From Planctomycetota bacterium (GTDB taxonomy: Bacteria > Planctomycetota > Phycisphaerae > Sedimentisphaerales > Anaerohalosphaeraceae): a DNA stretch of 39,966 nucleotides. The stretch's first letter is position 1. Every line of letters starts with the position of its first letter. Below are positions 1 through 7,808 of the stretch, piece after piece. The notes below the pieces were generated by a model. The model saw only the letters and a list, made by a program, of their open reading frames with translations. It was not told where the DNA came from and did no database searches. Location: assembly GCA_013349435.1 (NCBI GenBank), contig DUZQ01000021.1, positions 1 through 39,966 on the forward strand, given 5' to 3'. The position numbers and the translations under genes were made by a program.

Positions 1-507
1 AACACAGTTGGTGTGATAGATGATGCACTGACTTTTAACGGCATAGACGATTATATACTGGTAACGGACAGCGGGCCTCTTAGTCCCACGCAGGAGGTAA
101 CCGTCTGCGGCTGGTTCTGGTTCAACGATACAGCCGCCAACACCGGTTTGATATGGAAACACAGCTACAACTATGCTTTGTGGACTGTCTCCGACACCGT
201 CAGGTTTGCAGTATGGAATGCATCGTCCGAAGGAAGCACGGCAATCTTTTCAACGTCTCTGTTGGAAGCCGGCTGGAACTTCATAGCGGGCGTATTTGAC
301 GGAACAAATTCAAAGCTGTATCTCAACGGAGCCGAGACAGGCTCGGTTGGCGATTCGATAACAGGCCCGATACGCGACAATGCCGGCGATTTGTATATCG
401 GTTACCGTCCGGGTCAGGATTATTTTGACGGCATAATTGATGATGTAAGGATATTTGACAAAACTTTATCCGAGGCACAAATATCGCAACTGGCAAGGGG
501 CCTTTAG
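1..507 (+). CDS. C-terminal part of a LamG/concanavalin-like protein (runs off the left edge)
   Basis: The frame is open to base 1 and ends at the TAG at 505-507, so this is the C-terminus of a longer protein. A GTG at 13 is internal and is not the start. The visible part, about 168 residues, is one LamG-type jelly roll. It opens with a D-A-L-x-F-N-G-x-D-D-Y strand, continues through G-W-F-W-F and a Y-L-N-G turn, and closes with I-D-D-V-R-I-F-D followed by a L-S-E-A-Q-I motif. These are the usual signatures of LamG/laminin_G_3 domains at the ends of large secreted planctomycete proteins. The role is probably glycan or surface binding, with the substrate unknown. No sorting signal is visible after the domain. 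Confidence 0.85.
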   Translation, partial: NTVGVIDDALTFNGIDDYILVTDSGPLSPTQEVTVCGWFWFNDTAANTGLIWKHSYNYALWTVSDTVRFAVWNASSEGSTAIFSTSLLEAGWNFIAGVFDGTNSKLYLNGAETGSVGDSITGPIRDNAGDLYIGYRPGQDYFDGIIDDVRIFDKTLSEAQISQLARGL

Positions 508-621
508 CCCAGGGTATGTTCAGTTAACTGTGTAAACGGCCTTAACGTCCATTAGTGTTTCAAATCTTTATTCCTTGAATTCAAAAATATCTCTAATTAT
601 CTTCTGGTCATCGTCCTGAAG

Positions 622-807
622 AATAGGGCTCTGCGCAATCGGAGGCCCTGCCTATGTGTGGAAACTCTCTGCACGGGAACCGGGATACCCCGCAGTCGCC
701 CGCCAAAGATGGTTGGATGGGCCGGTCGGATAAGGCCAATGGCCGCACGTTCGACATGCACGGCTGTGGGGAGTCGGACGGTTGCATAGCACCAGAGAAG
801 CTGCCGA
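622..807 (+). mobile_element. Fragment of a group II intron reverse-transcriptase leader (no RT left)
   Basis: The stretch from the GGGCTCTGCGC at about 628 through the ATG at 654 reads M-C-G-N-S-L-H-G-N-R and later G-E-S-D-G, A-P-E-K-L-P-N-N. From memory this matches the conserved leader that precedes and enters many bacterial group II intron-encoded RT (LtrA-type) genes, including the cggaggccct and tgtggaaactct blocks. The RT, maturase and intron domains V/VI are absent. The homology seems to stop near 807, where a HEPN-like reading frame takes over. It is therefore a relic or deletion scar, not an active intron. The recognition is by remembered pattern, and the exact borders are uncertain. 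Confidence 0.55.
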
Positions 808-973
808 ACAACTGCGGGACATTCTTATTCTACTGATGCCTTATGCCGTTGAGGTGCGATATCCGGATGATTATAGCATGCCGTCCGCCGAGGATACACG
901 CCAGGCAAGAAAAGCAGCACAACAAGTGCATCACTGGCTAAAAGAGGTTTGTCCGGAAATCTTCCATAGATGA
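782..973 (+). pseudogene. C-terminal fragment of a HEPN-domain protein
   Basis: The frame from the ATG at 782 carries about 55 residues of recognisable HEPN tail: a helix L-R-D-I-L-I-L-L-M-P-Y-A-V, then V-R-Y-P-D-D and a D-T-R-Q-A-R-K-A-A helix. The R-Y-P-D-D block is typical of the C-terminal half of HEPN domains paired with nucleotidyltransferases. HEPN proteins of this group are about 120-140 residues, so the N-terminal half is gone. The first 8 or so codons are in fact the group II intron leader read in another frame. It is best regarded as a truncated pseudogene joined to the intron fragment. Its TGA overlaps the next ATG (ATGA at 970-973). Confidence 0.6.
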
Positions 974-1041
974 ACTTTTTCGGCTTAAACACCATCAAGG
1001 ACCTGCCGAAGGTCGAAGAACCGAAAAAACCCCAGCAGTAG
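970..1041 (+). pseudogene. Possible ScpB C-terminal remnant (23 codons)
   Basis: This very short frame starts in an ATGA overlap with the HEPN fragment and encodes N-F-F-G-L-N-T-I-K-D-L-P-K-V-E-E followed by a Lys/Pro/Gln tail. The F-G-L-x-x-L/I-x-D-L-P-x-x-E-E pattern is how segregation and condensation protein B (ScpB) usually ends. Nothing else of ScpB is present, and an in-frame TAG lies immediately upstream. It is probably a scrap carried along with the neighbouring gene debris. Chance similarity cannot be excluded over so few residues. Confidence 0.3.
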
Positions 1042-1049
1042 GAACAGAA

Positions 1050-1310
1050 ATGGCCAATCGTCCGGTTCCATACGATACATCTTTGAATTCGGCAAATGTA
1101 CAAGACGATGTTCTCAGAAAAATGGACGTTCGCCAGAGAGCGGAAATGACATTTGAGCTTAACGACAATGTCCGCGCCGCTGTAGAGGCGGGTGTACGCA
1201 GTCGGCACCCTGAATATGATGATAAGATGGTTGTCATGGCGGTTACGAAACTTATGATCGGCGATTCACTATTCAAAGAGGCGTTTGGTGATATTGAGCT
1301 TGAACCATGA
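1050..1310 (+). CDS. Small unknown protein, partner of the downstream nucleotidyltransferase
   Basis: This 86-residue soluble protein begins at an ATG 6 bases after GGAACAG. It has no signal peptide or membrane segment. The middle reads R-Q-R-A-E-M-T-F-E-L-N-D-N-V-R-A-A-V-E-A-G-V-R, followed by an R-H-P-E-Y-D-D helix and an acidic end. I do not recognise a named domain. I do recognise the arrangement: a protein of about 90 residues with an E-A-G-x-R-x-R-H-P-x-Y core is often coded just ahead of a DUF6036/AbiEii-like nucleotidyltransferase. Its stop overlaps the next start (ATGA at 1307-1310), so the two are translationally coupled. A toxin-antitoxin or defence-type two-gene unit is a reasonable guess only. 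Confidence 0.75.
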   Translation: MANRPVPYDTSLNSANVQDDVLRKMDVRQRAEMTFELNDNVRAAVEAGVRSRHPEYDDKMVVMAVTKLMIGDSLFKEAFGDIELEP

Positions 1311-1891
1311 CAAGCCAAAATGAATTCTTAAACAATATTACTTCGGCTTTGGCCAAATCCAAAATCCCTTATATGGTCTCAGGTTCGTTCGGCAGCAGCT
1401 TTCACGGCCGACCCAGAGCCACCAACGATGTGGATATCGTAATTGACCCGACACTGAAGCACCTCGAGGAATTCATTGAAACTCTCGGGGTCGGTTATTA
1501 CGTCAACGCCGACTCAGCGATGAAGGCTTTGAGAGAACGGACCATGTTCAATGTGATAGATATCCAAGCCGGCTGGAAGGTGGATTTAATCATCCGCAAA
1601 GACCGTCCTTATAGCGCCGGGGAGTTTGAAAGGAAAAGAAAATTTCCTATAGAGGGCTCGACCTTATGGGTCGTTTCCCCGGAAGATGCGATTTTGAGCA
1701 AGCTCGAATGGTCAAAAGGGCGTCAATCTCAGCAGCAATTTCAGGATGCTCTTGGTGTCGCGGTCGTCCAGGCCGGTCGTCTGGACATCCAGTATTTACA
1801 CAGATGGGCCAAAGAACTTGGTACCACCGACGAACTGAAAAAACTCCTTGATGCCGCTAAGGAAAACAGGGCCGGGGAACAAAAGAACTAA
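1307..1891 (+). CDS. Nucleotidyltransferase-fold protein (AbiEii/DUF6036-like)
   Basis: This 194-residue protein shows the nucleotidyltransferase signature near its N-terminus: G-S-F-G-S-S-F-H-G at residues 26-34, R-x-R-A-T-N at 35-40 and the metal-binding pair D41-V-D43 followed by I-V-I-D. A second block, W-K-V-D-L-I at about residue 90, supplies the usual third acidic residue. The helical C-terminal half (E-D-A-I-L-S-K-L-E-W) is typical of AbiEii-related and DUF6036 proteins. These families transfer nucleotides to tRNA or proteins in abortive-infection and toxin-antitoxin systems. It forms a two-gene unit with the preceding gene through a 4-base overlap. No catalytic residue looks missing. 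Its target is unknown. Confidence 0.85.
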   Translation: MTSQNEFLNNITSALAKSKIPYMVSGSFGSSFHGRPRATNDVDIVIDPTLKHLEEFIETLGVGYYVNADSAMKALRERTMFNVIDIQAGWKVDLIIRKDRPYSAGEFERKRKFPIEGSTLWVVSPEDAILSKLEWSKGRQSQQQFQDALGVAVVQAGRLDIQYLHRWAKELGTTDELKKLLDAAKENRAGEQKN

Positions 1892-1904
1892 AAAAAACCC
1901 GCAA

Positions 1905-1937
1905 TAAAAAGGCCGAGCAAAAAACTCAGCCCGGCCT
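1905..1937 (-). terminator. Intrinsic terminator of the sigma-factor operon
   Basis: Read on the minus strand, AGGCCGGGC and GCTCGGCCT form a 9-pair stem around a 10-base loop, followed at once by a run of five T (plus-strand 1906-1910). One pair is G-U in minus-strand RNA but would be an A-C mismatch in plus-strand RNA. Together with the T-run position, this shows the hairpin serves leftward transcription, ending the 3673-1969 operon before it runs into the nucleotidyltransferase gene. Confidence 0.8.
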
Positions 1938-1968
1938 ATTAGTCTGGAATCTCACAATGGGTGAGAAG

Positions 1969-3141
1969 TTATTGTATAAGCTCAAGTTCTTCGAATAATT
2001 GTCTGCACAAATCCAGCGACTGGTCAATACGCTCGATATAATAATCTGCAAAAGGGCCTTTATCGCCGAATTCGGCTGTCAGTACTTGGTCATACCTTTG
2101 TCCACGTTTAAATTTGCCCTGGCTGAATATTTCTTCGAGGTGATCCTGGCTTGCAATTTCGGCATATATTATCAGGGCGCAAAGTTCGTCAATCCTTCGA
2201 CTTAATTGTCTGCACAGCTCCCGCTGCCTTTTCGTCCTGCTTGATGCAATTTTTTTATCCAAATCCAGAACATTCTTCTGAACTTGCTGGACACAACGTT
2301 TTACAAACCTGGCAACGCCTCTGATTTGCAGGGTCTCCACCTCATGTCGAGCTATGTTCAGGTCCCGCCCGATTCCGGTTAAATGCATGGCAGGTGTCAT
2401 ATATTGCTCAGGATTATCCCAGGGCAACTGATCGAACCATTCGCAGTATACGACAAAGCTCGGCATACAATGCTCGACGTAAGAGAACGTGAGTTCCGAA
2501 TCCCAAGCTACGTCGCGTATTTCTTCCCCGTATTCTTCAAGCTGCTTGCAAACGTGAGCAGTCTCATTGATCCAGGCTTTATCATCGATCTTGTCAAGCC
2601 AGTTACTAAACTGTTCTTCATGTTCCAGGAATAACCGAATACCTGCCTGGGCACTTGGGCCACGCTCATTGTAACGGGCTTTTTGGTCAGCGATCATAGT
2701 CAACATATGAATTTGAAATTCCGGCTCTATTTTTGCTCTGGCCATCCAACCTAACTTCTGCCAGAATTCTTCTAACAGATGCGAATAAAAATTGACCCTT
2801 TCAGTATCCTTTTCCTCCATGGCCGATAGAAGCTCTTTCATATATTCGTCATGCGACTGTTCTACTCTTTGGACTAATTCGGCCCATGCAACACCTGAAC
2901 CATCAATCGAACCACTGAAGTGGTTCACAGCTATAAGCACCGCAATGACAATTACCGCCGCAGCGGCGAATTTTGTTATTGGGCTTTTCATGATCATTCT
3001 CCATATATTTTGCTGAGTCGGGGCCACGCTTTCCAGGGCCGCCTGAGCGGCGGTAAGAATCTGTTCGTCGGTTTGTGGGTTGGTTTCGGCCCGTGTTTCT
3101 CTGACTATTTGCTCTATATCATTCTCAGGTTTCATTTTCAT
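1969..3141 (-). CDS. Single-pass membrane protein coupled to an ECF sigma factor (possible anti-sigma factor)
   Basis: This 390-residue protein has a charged cytoplasmic N-terminus (K-P-E-N-D-I-E-Q-I-V-R, then T-D-E-Q-I-L-T-A-A-Q-A-A-L-E), a membrane segment at about residues 54-70 (F-A-A-A-A-V-I-V-I-A-V-L-I-A-V) and a long Glu/Lys-rich helical region outside. The start overlaps the end of the sigma-factor gene by 17 bases, so the proteins are made together. Proteins with this N-terminus are common beside ECF sigma factors in Phycisphaerae. The layout (cytoplasmic tail, one TM, sensor region) is what an anti-sigma factor would have, but no zinc-binding HxxxCxxC anti-sigma motif is visible. 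The role is therefore inferred from context. A terminator follows at 1905-1937. Confidence 0.75.
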   Translation of the reverse strand: MKMKPENDIEQIVRETRAETNPQTDEQILTAAQAALESVAPTQQNIWRMIMKSPITKFAAAAVIVIAVLIAVNHFSGSIDGSGVAWAELVQRVEQSHDEYMKELLSAMEEKDTERVNFYSHLLEEFWQKLGWMARAKIEPEFQIHMLTMIADQKARYNERGPSAQAGIRLFLEHEEQFSNWLDKIDDKAWINETAHVCKQLEEYGEEIRDVAWDSELTFSYVEHCMPSFVVYCEWFDQLPWDNPEQYMTPAMHLTGIGRDLNIARHEVETLQIRGVARFVKRCVQQVQKNVLDLDKKIASSRTKRQRELCRQLSRRIDELCALIIYAEIASQDHLEEIFSQGKFKRGQRYDQVLTAEFGDKGPFADYYIERIDQSLDLCRQLFEELELIQ

Positions 3142-3673
3142 GCTCCTTCTTTAAAAAACCTCGCAGTTTTTCAATTCCATAACGGTACCGGCTCTGGGCC
3201 GTGTTGATTGACTCGCCTTGAAGACGGGCGATTTGTCTGAATGTCATGCCGCCCTGCAGGTGTAGTGCAATAATCTCTCGCTGCTCGCAGGGCAATTTCG
3301 CCATAGCGCCAAAGACCATTGCTCGTCGTTCACTATCAATCAACTGCTCAACCGGCCCGGCCTGTGAGCCCGTGCAATCTGAATCGGCTAATTGCTGCAT
3401 CGGTGACGCTTTGTTCTCACGGAGTTGGTCCCGGGCCCGGTTGACGATGCAGCTTAATAAATAGCCTTTAAGATTACGCCTGACATTAAGCTTTTTGCTA
3501 TTAGCCGCAAAGCCCACAAATACATCCTGAAGACAATCCTGGGCCGTGTGAACATCAGACAGGAGCGAAACCGCCACCGTCAACAAATCATCTTTATACT
3601 TTTCATAAATTGCACGAAGCGCATCGACGTCCCCGCTATGCAAAAGCTTCAAAAGATGCTTGTCTTCAGTCAT
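3125..3673 (-). CDS. ECF-type RNA polymerase sigma factor
   Basis: This 182-residue sigma-70-family protein has region 2 at about residues 22-90 (Y-E-K-Y, then D-V-H-T-A-Q-D-C-L-Q-D-V-F, and N-L-K-G-Y-L-L with N-R-A-R-D). Region 4 lies at about 118-170 (L-P-C-E-Q-R-E-I-I-A-L-H, G-G-M-T-F-R-Q-I-A and the recognition helix S-I-N-T-A-Q-S-R). There is no region 1 or 3, as expected for an ECF factor. A TTG lies one codon upstream, but the ATG at 3673 is the better start because AGGAAA stands 8 bases before it. It shares an operon with the membrane protein, which overlaps its 3' end. The promoters it recognises cannot be read from this window. Confidence 0.92.
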   Translation of the reverse strand: MTEDKHLLKLLHSGDVDALRAIYEKYKDDLLTVAVSLLSDVHTAQDCLQDVFVGFAANSKKLNVRRNLKGYLLSCIVNRARDQLRENKASPMQQLADSDCTGSQAGPVEQLIDSERRAMVFGAMAKLPCEQREIIALHLQGGMTFRQIARLQGESINTAQSRYRYGIEKLRGFLKKEHENET

Positions 3674-3841
3674 CAACTTTTCCTAAAACCGGATTAATTG
3701 AACGTCCAATCACCTATATGACGGACAGAAGTCTTATTTTAGTCTAACTTTTTACAACTTGGCCGTTTCGGACGAAAAAATCAACCAAAAAGCCATATAA
3801 AGTGGTTTTTTACTGGTGTTGCCGTTATCATTTTAAGTGAA

Positions 3842-5572
3842 ATGAAGATTGTTTACTTTCGTATTATATTGCTCGTGGTTCTCGGTCTTTGTGTTGTTGA
3901 CTCCATACAGACACCTGCCCATGCCGCCCAGTTTGATGAGAAAGAGCAGATCCTTGAAATTGCGCGTCAAGATCCAAGACTGCAGGATATTTTAGCTGAT
4001 TTCGAGGGGCTGCACATGGCCCCTTTCTGGTCCGAGCGGCACAACGTCTGGATTATTGAGCTGATGATAGAGGGCCGTGAAGCAGGATTCGTTTCAGTAT
4101 CACTTGAAGAACACGCCGTACTCGAATTTAATTTTGAAGTTGGTGATGAAGGTTTCGAAGATGAAGGCCGGGAAACGGATGATGAAGGATTCGGATTCGA
4201 CGAAGAAGGGCGAGGAATCACATCTTATTGGTCAGTGTTTCACCGGTTCCGACCGCATATTGATGGAGCAGCGTTGTGCTGGGTAACATTTACTCTCACG
4301 TTTATATTTTTGGGTGATTTTAAAAATATTTTTTCACTCCGTAATCTTGATATCATATTGTTATATTCACTTTGTCCTTTCTTAAATGTAATCTGGCAAA
4401 ATCTGAAGATTGCATACACCGGCCTGTTTGCGGTTACATTTCTGTTTTTCCTACGGTGCATCGCTGGTGCGTGGATGTGTGGGAAGCCTCCATCTCAACG
4501 CGACGCAATCTTTAAGCGAGCGGCGCTCTTTGTGTTGATTTTAACGATTCTTTTCCATATTCAGATTACTTACGAAAGACCAATGGACGACAGCGGTCTG
4601 TGGTCGGCAATAGGTGCATCATATTGGCAAAAAAGCGGTAATCTCCCCTACGGCACCGAGTTCGGCCACATGGGTGTTTATGGACCGCTATTGTACGCGG
4701 CGCACATACCCGCCAACCTGATTTTCCCACCCAAAGTTTCATTCAACAAGACAACCGGCTCTGTTGAATTCGACGAGTATCACCAGTTCGATATGCGCAG
4801 TGCCCAGTCGGCAGTACTTGTTTTCGACCTTTTGGCGATACTGGCATTGTATCTGTTCGGCAAAAAATATGCAGATACTTCTACCGGCCTACTCCTTGCA
4901 TTGGTATTTGCTCTGAATCCATATGTCATCGGCACAGGCTCTGGCGGCCTCCAGTGGACTAGCCATATCGCAGCTATTCCCCTTGTTGTTTTTGCACTTG
5001 TTTATATTTCCCGGCCGCTTCTTGCTGGACTCCTTTTAGGGGTCGGGTGCGGGATGCTCTTTTATCCGATCTTCCTATTTCCACTTTGGCTCGGATTTTA
5101 CATAAAGAGCACCGGACGCAAGGATGCTTTGAAATTCATCGCAGGATTTGCGCTGGTTGGCATCGTTTGTCTTGTGATGATTATGGTACTGACCGAGCCT
5201 GGCGGTGAATATACAGACTTATCACCCATCAAGGCATTCCTGTCCGATACGGTCATTCAGCAACAATTCAGAAAGGGCTATGGAACGAGTGATTTTAGCT
5301 TCTGGGGCCAGTATCCTGATATTAGCAAATGGGCCAAGGCTCCCGCGGGAATCCTGTTTCTGCTATTTTGCCTGGTTGTTGGATTCATGCCCCGTCGTAT
5401 AGACATTAAGCGTCTCGTCGTCCTTACCGCTGCGGTGCTCGTAGCGACTCAATTTGTCCAATCCCACGGCGGCGGCTCCTATATCGGCTTCTATATCGCA
5501 CCCTTTGTAATAACGCTGTTCGGCCTTAATGGTCACACCAGGCAATCTGAACATCAACAACCACTATCTTGA
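3842..5572 (+). CDS. PepSY-like domain fused to a multi-pass GT-C-type membrane protein
   Basis: This 576-residue protein starts with a signal peptide (residues 1-29, ending T-P-A-H-A-A). Residues 32-95 form a soluble PepSY-like alpha/beta unit (D-P-R-L-Q-D-I-L, V-W-I-I-E-L, V-S-L-E-E). Next is an unusual acidic stretch at about 97-125, rich in repeated D/E-E-G-F. The rest is about ten membrane segments. A loop after the fourth segment has E-R-P-M-D-D-S-G-L-W and Y-G-P-L-L-Y, the type of Asp-bearing first loop seen in GT-C lipid-linked glycosyltransferases. A glycosyltransferase role at the membrane is therefore plausible but not proven. It is transcribed divergently from the sigma-factor operon, with a weak AAGTGA before the ATG. 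Substrate and partner are unknown. Confidence 0.75.
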   Translation: MKIVYFRIILLVVLGLCVVDSIQTPAHAAQFDEKEQILEIARQDPRLQDILADFEGLHMAPFWSERHNVWIIELMIEGREAGFVSVSLEEHAVLEFNFEVGDEGFEDEGRETDDEGFGFDEEGRGITSYWSVFHRFRPHIDGAALCWVTFTLTFIFLGDFKNIFSLRNLDIILLYSLCPFLNVIWQNLKIAYTGLFAVTFLFFLRCIAGAWMCGKPPSQRDAIFKRAALFVLILTILFHIQITYERPMDDSGLWSAIGASYWQKSGNLPYGTEFGHMGVYGPLLYAAHIPANLIFPPKVSFNKTTGSVEFDEYHQFDMRSAQSAVLVFDLLAILALYLFGKKYADTSTGLLLALVFALNPYVIGTGSGGLQWTSHIAAIPLVVFALVYISRPLLAGLLLGVGCGMLFYPIFLFPLWLGFYIKSTGRKDALKFIAGFALVGIVCLVMIMVLTEPGGEYTDLSPIKAFLSDTVIQQQFRKGYGTSDFSFWGQYPDISKWAKAPAGILFLLFCLVVGFMPRRIDIKRLVVLTAAVLVATQFVQSHGGGSYIGFYIAPFVITLFGLNGHTRQSEHQQPLS

Positions 5573-5721
5573 CCCACAACAGGAACCGGCAAAGATTACC
5601 GGGTGTAAAATAATCAGATATATGTTACAGTCGTTATGAAAGATTTGAGTAACATGAAAAACGGCCCAATTGAATATCTCTCGACAACACTTGACGAAAT
5701 AGAAACGGCCTTTTTCGTGCC

Positions 5722-5750
5722 TTGACAAATTTACGGCGATCTCATATCTT
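5722..5750 (+). promoter_or_regulatory. Sigma-70-type promoter for the ABC exporter genes
   Basis: TTGACA at 5722-5727 is a perfect -35. It is followed after 17 bases by TATCTT at 5745-5750 (4 of 6 matches). The distance to the GTG start at 5780 fits a short leader of about 23 bases. Confidence 0.55.
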
Positions 5751-5779
5751 TCAAAGAAGAAAGGGGTATAAGCAGGAGA

Positions 5780-6733
5780 GTGTCAGGTCAGGCAAACATA
5801 ATTGAAGTAAAAGGACTGTCAAAAACCTTCGGGAAGACCGTTGCTGTAAATCAAGTTTCGTTTGCTGTTCGGCATGGTGAATTATTTGGTTTTCTCGGTC
5901 CGAACGGCGCGGGTAAAACCACGACTGTCCGTATGCTGACCGGTGTTCTTGAGCCAACCGAAGGTACTGCGACCATCCAGGGTCACGATATTCGCTCTGA
6001 AGCGCTTTTGTCGCGGGCGCATTTAGCCGTGGTGCCGGAAGAAGCCAACGTCTATCTCGATCTTAGCCTTTGGCAAAATATCATGCTGATGGCTGAGCTG
6101 CATGGCATGGGGCGCAAACAGAGAACACATAACGCCCTTGAGTTGCTCGAATCTCTGGGTCTGGCAGACCGTAAGCATCAAAAAGCACGGACACTGTCCA
6201 AGGGACTTCGCCAGCGGCTTATGCTTTGTGCAGCCCTGGTGACGGAACCGGAAATACTGTTTCTGGACGAGCCAACAAGCGGACTGGATGTTCAAAGCGC
6301 CCGATTGATCCGCCGGATAGTACAGGAGCTGAACACAAAAGGCCTGACTGTTTTTCTGACCACACATAACATGGAAGAAGCCGAGAAAATGTGTTCCCGT
6401 CTGGCGATTATCAACAACGGGCAAATATCCGCCATAGACTCGCCCCGGAGACTTCACTCTGCAATGCGTTGCCGGCAGTTTGTGGAGGTAAGCTTTTTAA
6501 GCGAACCGCCGCCGATGTCGGAACTTCAATCTCTGTCCGGCGTTTCCTCGCTGGACTCTGCCGGCAACACCATTCGGCTTTATACGGAAAAACCCGGCCG
6601 AACTGCGGCAGAGATTGCCTTGTTTGCCAAAAGCAAACCTGTCGAGATAGAACATCTTTGTACACGAAAGCCGAGCCTGGAGGACGTCTTCCTTTACTTC
6701 ACGGGCCAAAACAAAAAGGAGCCGGCGCAATGA
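5780..6733 (+). CDS. ABC transporter ATP-binding protein (ABC-2 exporter type)
   Basis: This 317-residue ATPase has every nucleotide-binding element: Walker A G-P-N-G-A-G-K-T-T at about residues 40-48, a Q-loop region at E-E-A-N, Walker B I-L-F-L-D-E-P at about 163-169, S-G-L-D as D-loop, and T-T-H as switch. The signature motif reads L-S-K-G-L-R-Q-R instead of LSGGQ, a common variant in the NatA/CcmA-like DrrA group. The last 90 residues form the small DrrA-type C-terminal domain. The start is a GTG, with AAAGGGG about 13 bases upstream and AGGAG too close to serve. The stop overlaps the permease ATG (ATGA at 6730-6733), so the subunits are made in step. The cargo is unknown; drugs, lipids or polysaccharide are typical. 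Confidence 0.93.
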   Translation: MSGQANIIEVKGLSKTFGKTVAVNQVSFAVRHGELFGFLGPNGAGKTTTVRMLTGVLEPTEGTATIQGHDIRSEALLSRAHLAVVPEEANVYLDLSLWQNIMLMAELHGMGRKQRTHNALELLESLGLADRKHQKARTLSKGLRQRLMLCAALVTEPEILFLDEPTSGLDVQSARLIRRIVQELNTKGLTVFLTTHNMEEAEKMCSRLAIINNGQISAIDSPRRLHSAMRCRQFVEVSFLSEPPPMSELQSLSGVSSLDSAGNTIRLYTEKPGRTAAEIALFAKSKPVEIEHLCTRKPSLEDVFLYFTGQNKKEPAQ

Positions 6734-7500
6734 CAGCGCATATAAAAAATGCTCAGAGTTGGGGATATCATGCGCACGGCGCGTTTATAATTCTCAAGAA
6801 GAATATTCTGCTTTACTATCTCAAGCCGCCGGTTTTGATATTTGGTGTGCTTTTCCCCGTATTCTTCTTCCTGGCCTTCAAGATGGGCCGGCCCATTGCC
6901 CCTGAAAATATCGTACCCGGAATGGTTGCTATGGCGGTGTGGTTCACCGCAAGTGCCGTCGGGCCGTTGGTAACCCCGTGGGAGCGCAGGGCAAAGACAT
7001 ACGAGCGCCTAATCGCCACGCCGGTCTCATTACAGGCAATTTTGGCCGGCGATGTGCTCAGCGGATTGCTTTTTGGAGCGTGCCTGTCGGTGATACCGGT
7101 TATACTCGGGTTGATACTTACAGATGCCTGCATACATAACATGGTCTTTTTAATTATGGGCATAGTTCTTGGTGCGATTAGTTTCTCCTCGTTGGGGGTC
7201 CTGCTGGCGGCTCCGCCGGCGAGCAGTCCGTCTAATATCATGCTGCTTTCCAACCTTGTACGATTGCCGTTGCTGTTTGTCAGCGGCATTTTTCTGCCGA
7301 TTGCCGAGATGCCTTTCTGGGCGCGCTGGGTTGCGCCGGCTTCTCCCCTGTCCTATGCCGGGGACCTGATTCGTATCAGTTTTGGTCATGAAGCTTACTT
7401 TCCTCTCTGGCTAAGCCCGCTTATGCTTGTATTTTTCACTGCCGTGTTGATGTGGGGCGCATATAAGTTTCACCGCAGATGGCGGGCAAAAGGATTATAG
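6730..7500 (+). CDS. ABC-2 type permease
   Basis: This 256-residue membrane subunit of the exporter begins at the ATG that overlaps the ATPase stop. A longer open frame upstream is only the shadow of the ATPase gene. It has six predicted membrane segments: an N-terminal one at about residues 35-52 (P-P-V-L-I-F-G-V-L-F-P-V-F-F), four in the core, and one near the C-terminus (L-M-L-V-F-F-T-A-V-L-M). The P-L-L-F-V-S-G-I-F-L-P segment and P-A-S-P-L-S-Y loop are hallmarks of ABC2_membrane proteins. It forms a dimer with two copies of the ATPase. The gene is followed by repeats, with no clear terminator. Confidence 0.92.
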   Translation: MTAHIKNAQSWGYHAHGAFIILKKNILLYYLKPPVLIFGVLFPVFFFLAFKMGRPIAPENIVPGMVAMAVWFTASAVGPLVTPWERRAKTYERLIATPVSLQAILAGDVLSGLLFGACLSVIPVILGLILTDACIHNMVFLIMGIVLGAISFSSLGVLLAAPPASSPSNIMLLSNLVRLPLLFVSGIFLPIAEMPFWARWVAPASPLSYAGDLIRISFGHEAYFPLWLSPLMLVFFTAVLMWGAYKFHRRWRAKGL

Positions 7501-7617
7501 GGCAATCAAAGAAAGGTGTTTATTAGATGAAGTTTTGCAGCCGAGACAAAAGTAACAATAATTGGTTTTTGAAAAAGGTGTTAAAACCGTCGTTCTGAAA
7601 ATCTCCTTCGCATAATT

Positions 7618-7720
7618 GTCATTCCAGCCCCGCATCGCGGTGCGGGATAAACTCCAGCTGGAATCCACGGCCTGCGAATAAGGAATCCCGATAAATCGGG
7701 AAATCGGAGTTTGGAATGAC
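7618..7720. repeat. Dispersed palindromic repeat, GTCATTCCA...TGGAATGAC ends
   Basis: The ends are a 9-bp inverted repeat (7618-7626 and 7712-7720). Inside are two smaller hairpins: CCCGCA/TGCGGG at 7629-7646 and CCCGAT/ATCGGG at 7687-7700. The same end motif recurs at several other places in the window. The stretch 7501-7808 holds this repeat and the next one and no gene that I can support. Confidence 0.8.
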
Positions 7721-7735
7721 AAAAATCGAAAGATA

Positions 7736-7791
7736 GAGATTCTTCGGCTTCGCCCTGTACCATCTGGTAACGGGCTCCACTTCAGAATGAC
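7736..7791. repeat. Dispersed repeat, GAGATTCTTCGG...CAGAATGAC type
   Basis: This 56-base unit begins with gagattcttcggcttcgcc and ends with cttcagaatgac. It shares its core words with the units at 17879, 23144 and 30170, where an inverted GTCATTCTGA end is also present. It ends 18 bases before the DUF1805 start. Confidence 0.7.
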
Positions 7792-7808
7792 AATCGAAAG
7801 GAACATTA

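Noticed and set aside
654-836. 60-codon frame read as an ordinary protein
   Set aside because: The residues match the leader of group II intron RT genes and the frame then runs into HEPN sequence; it is a fragment, not a gene.
1969-3141. Confident call as a zinc-binding anti-sigma factor
   Set aside because: The characteristic HxxxCxxC motif is absent; only gene context and layout support the role.
5636-5725. 29-codon frame MKDLSNMKNGP... before the ABC exporter
   Set aside because: There is no SD, it overlaps the -35 of the exporter promoter, and no family is known. It could be the end of a lost gene but cannot be supported.
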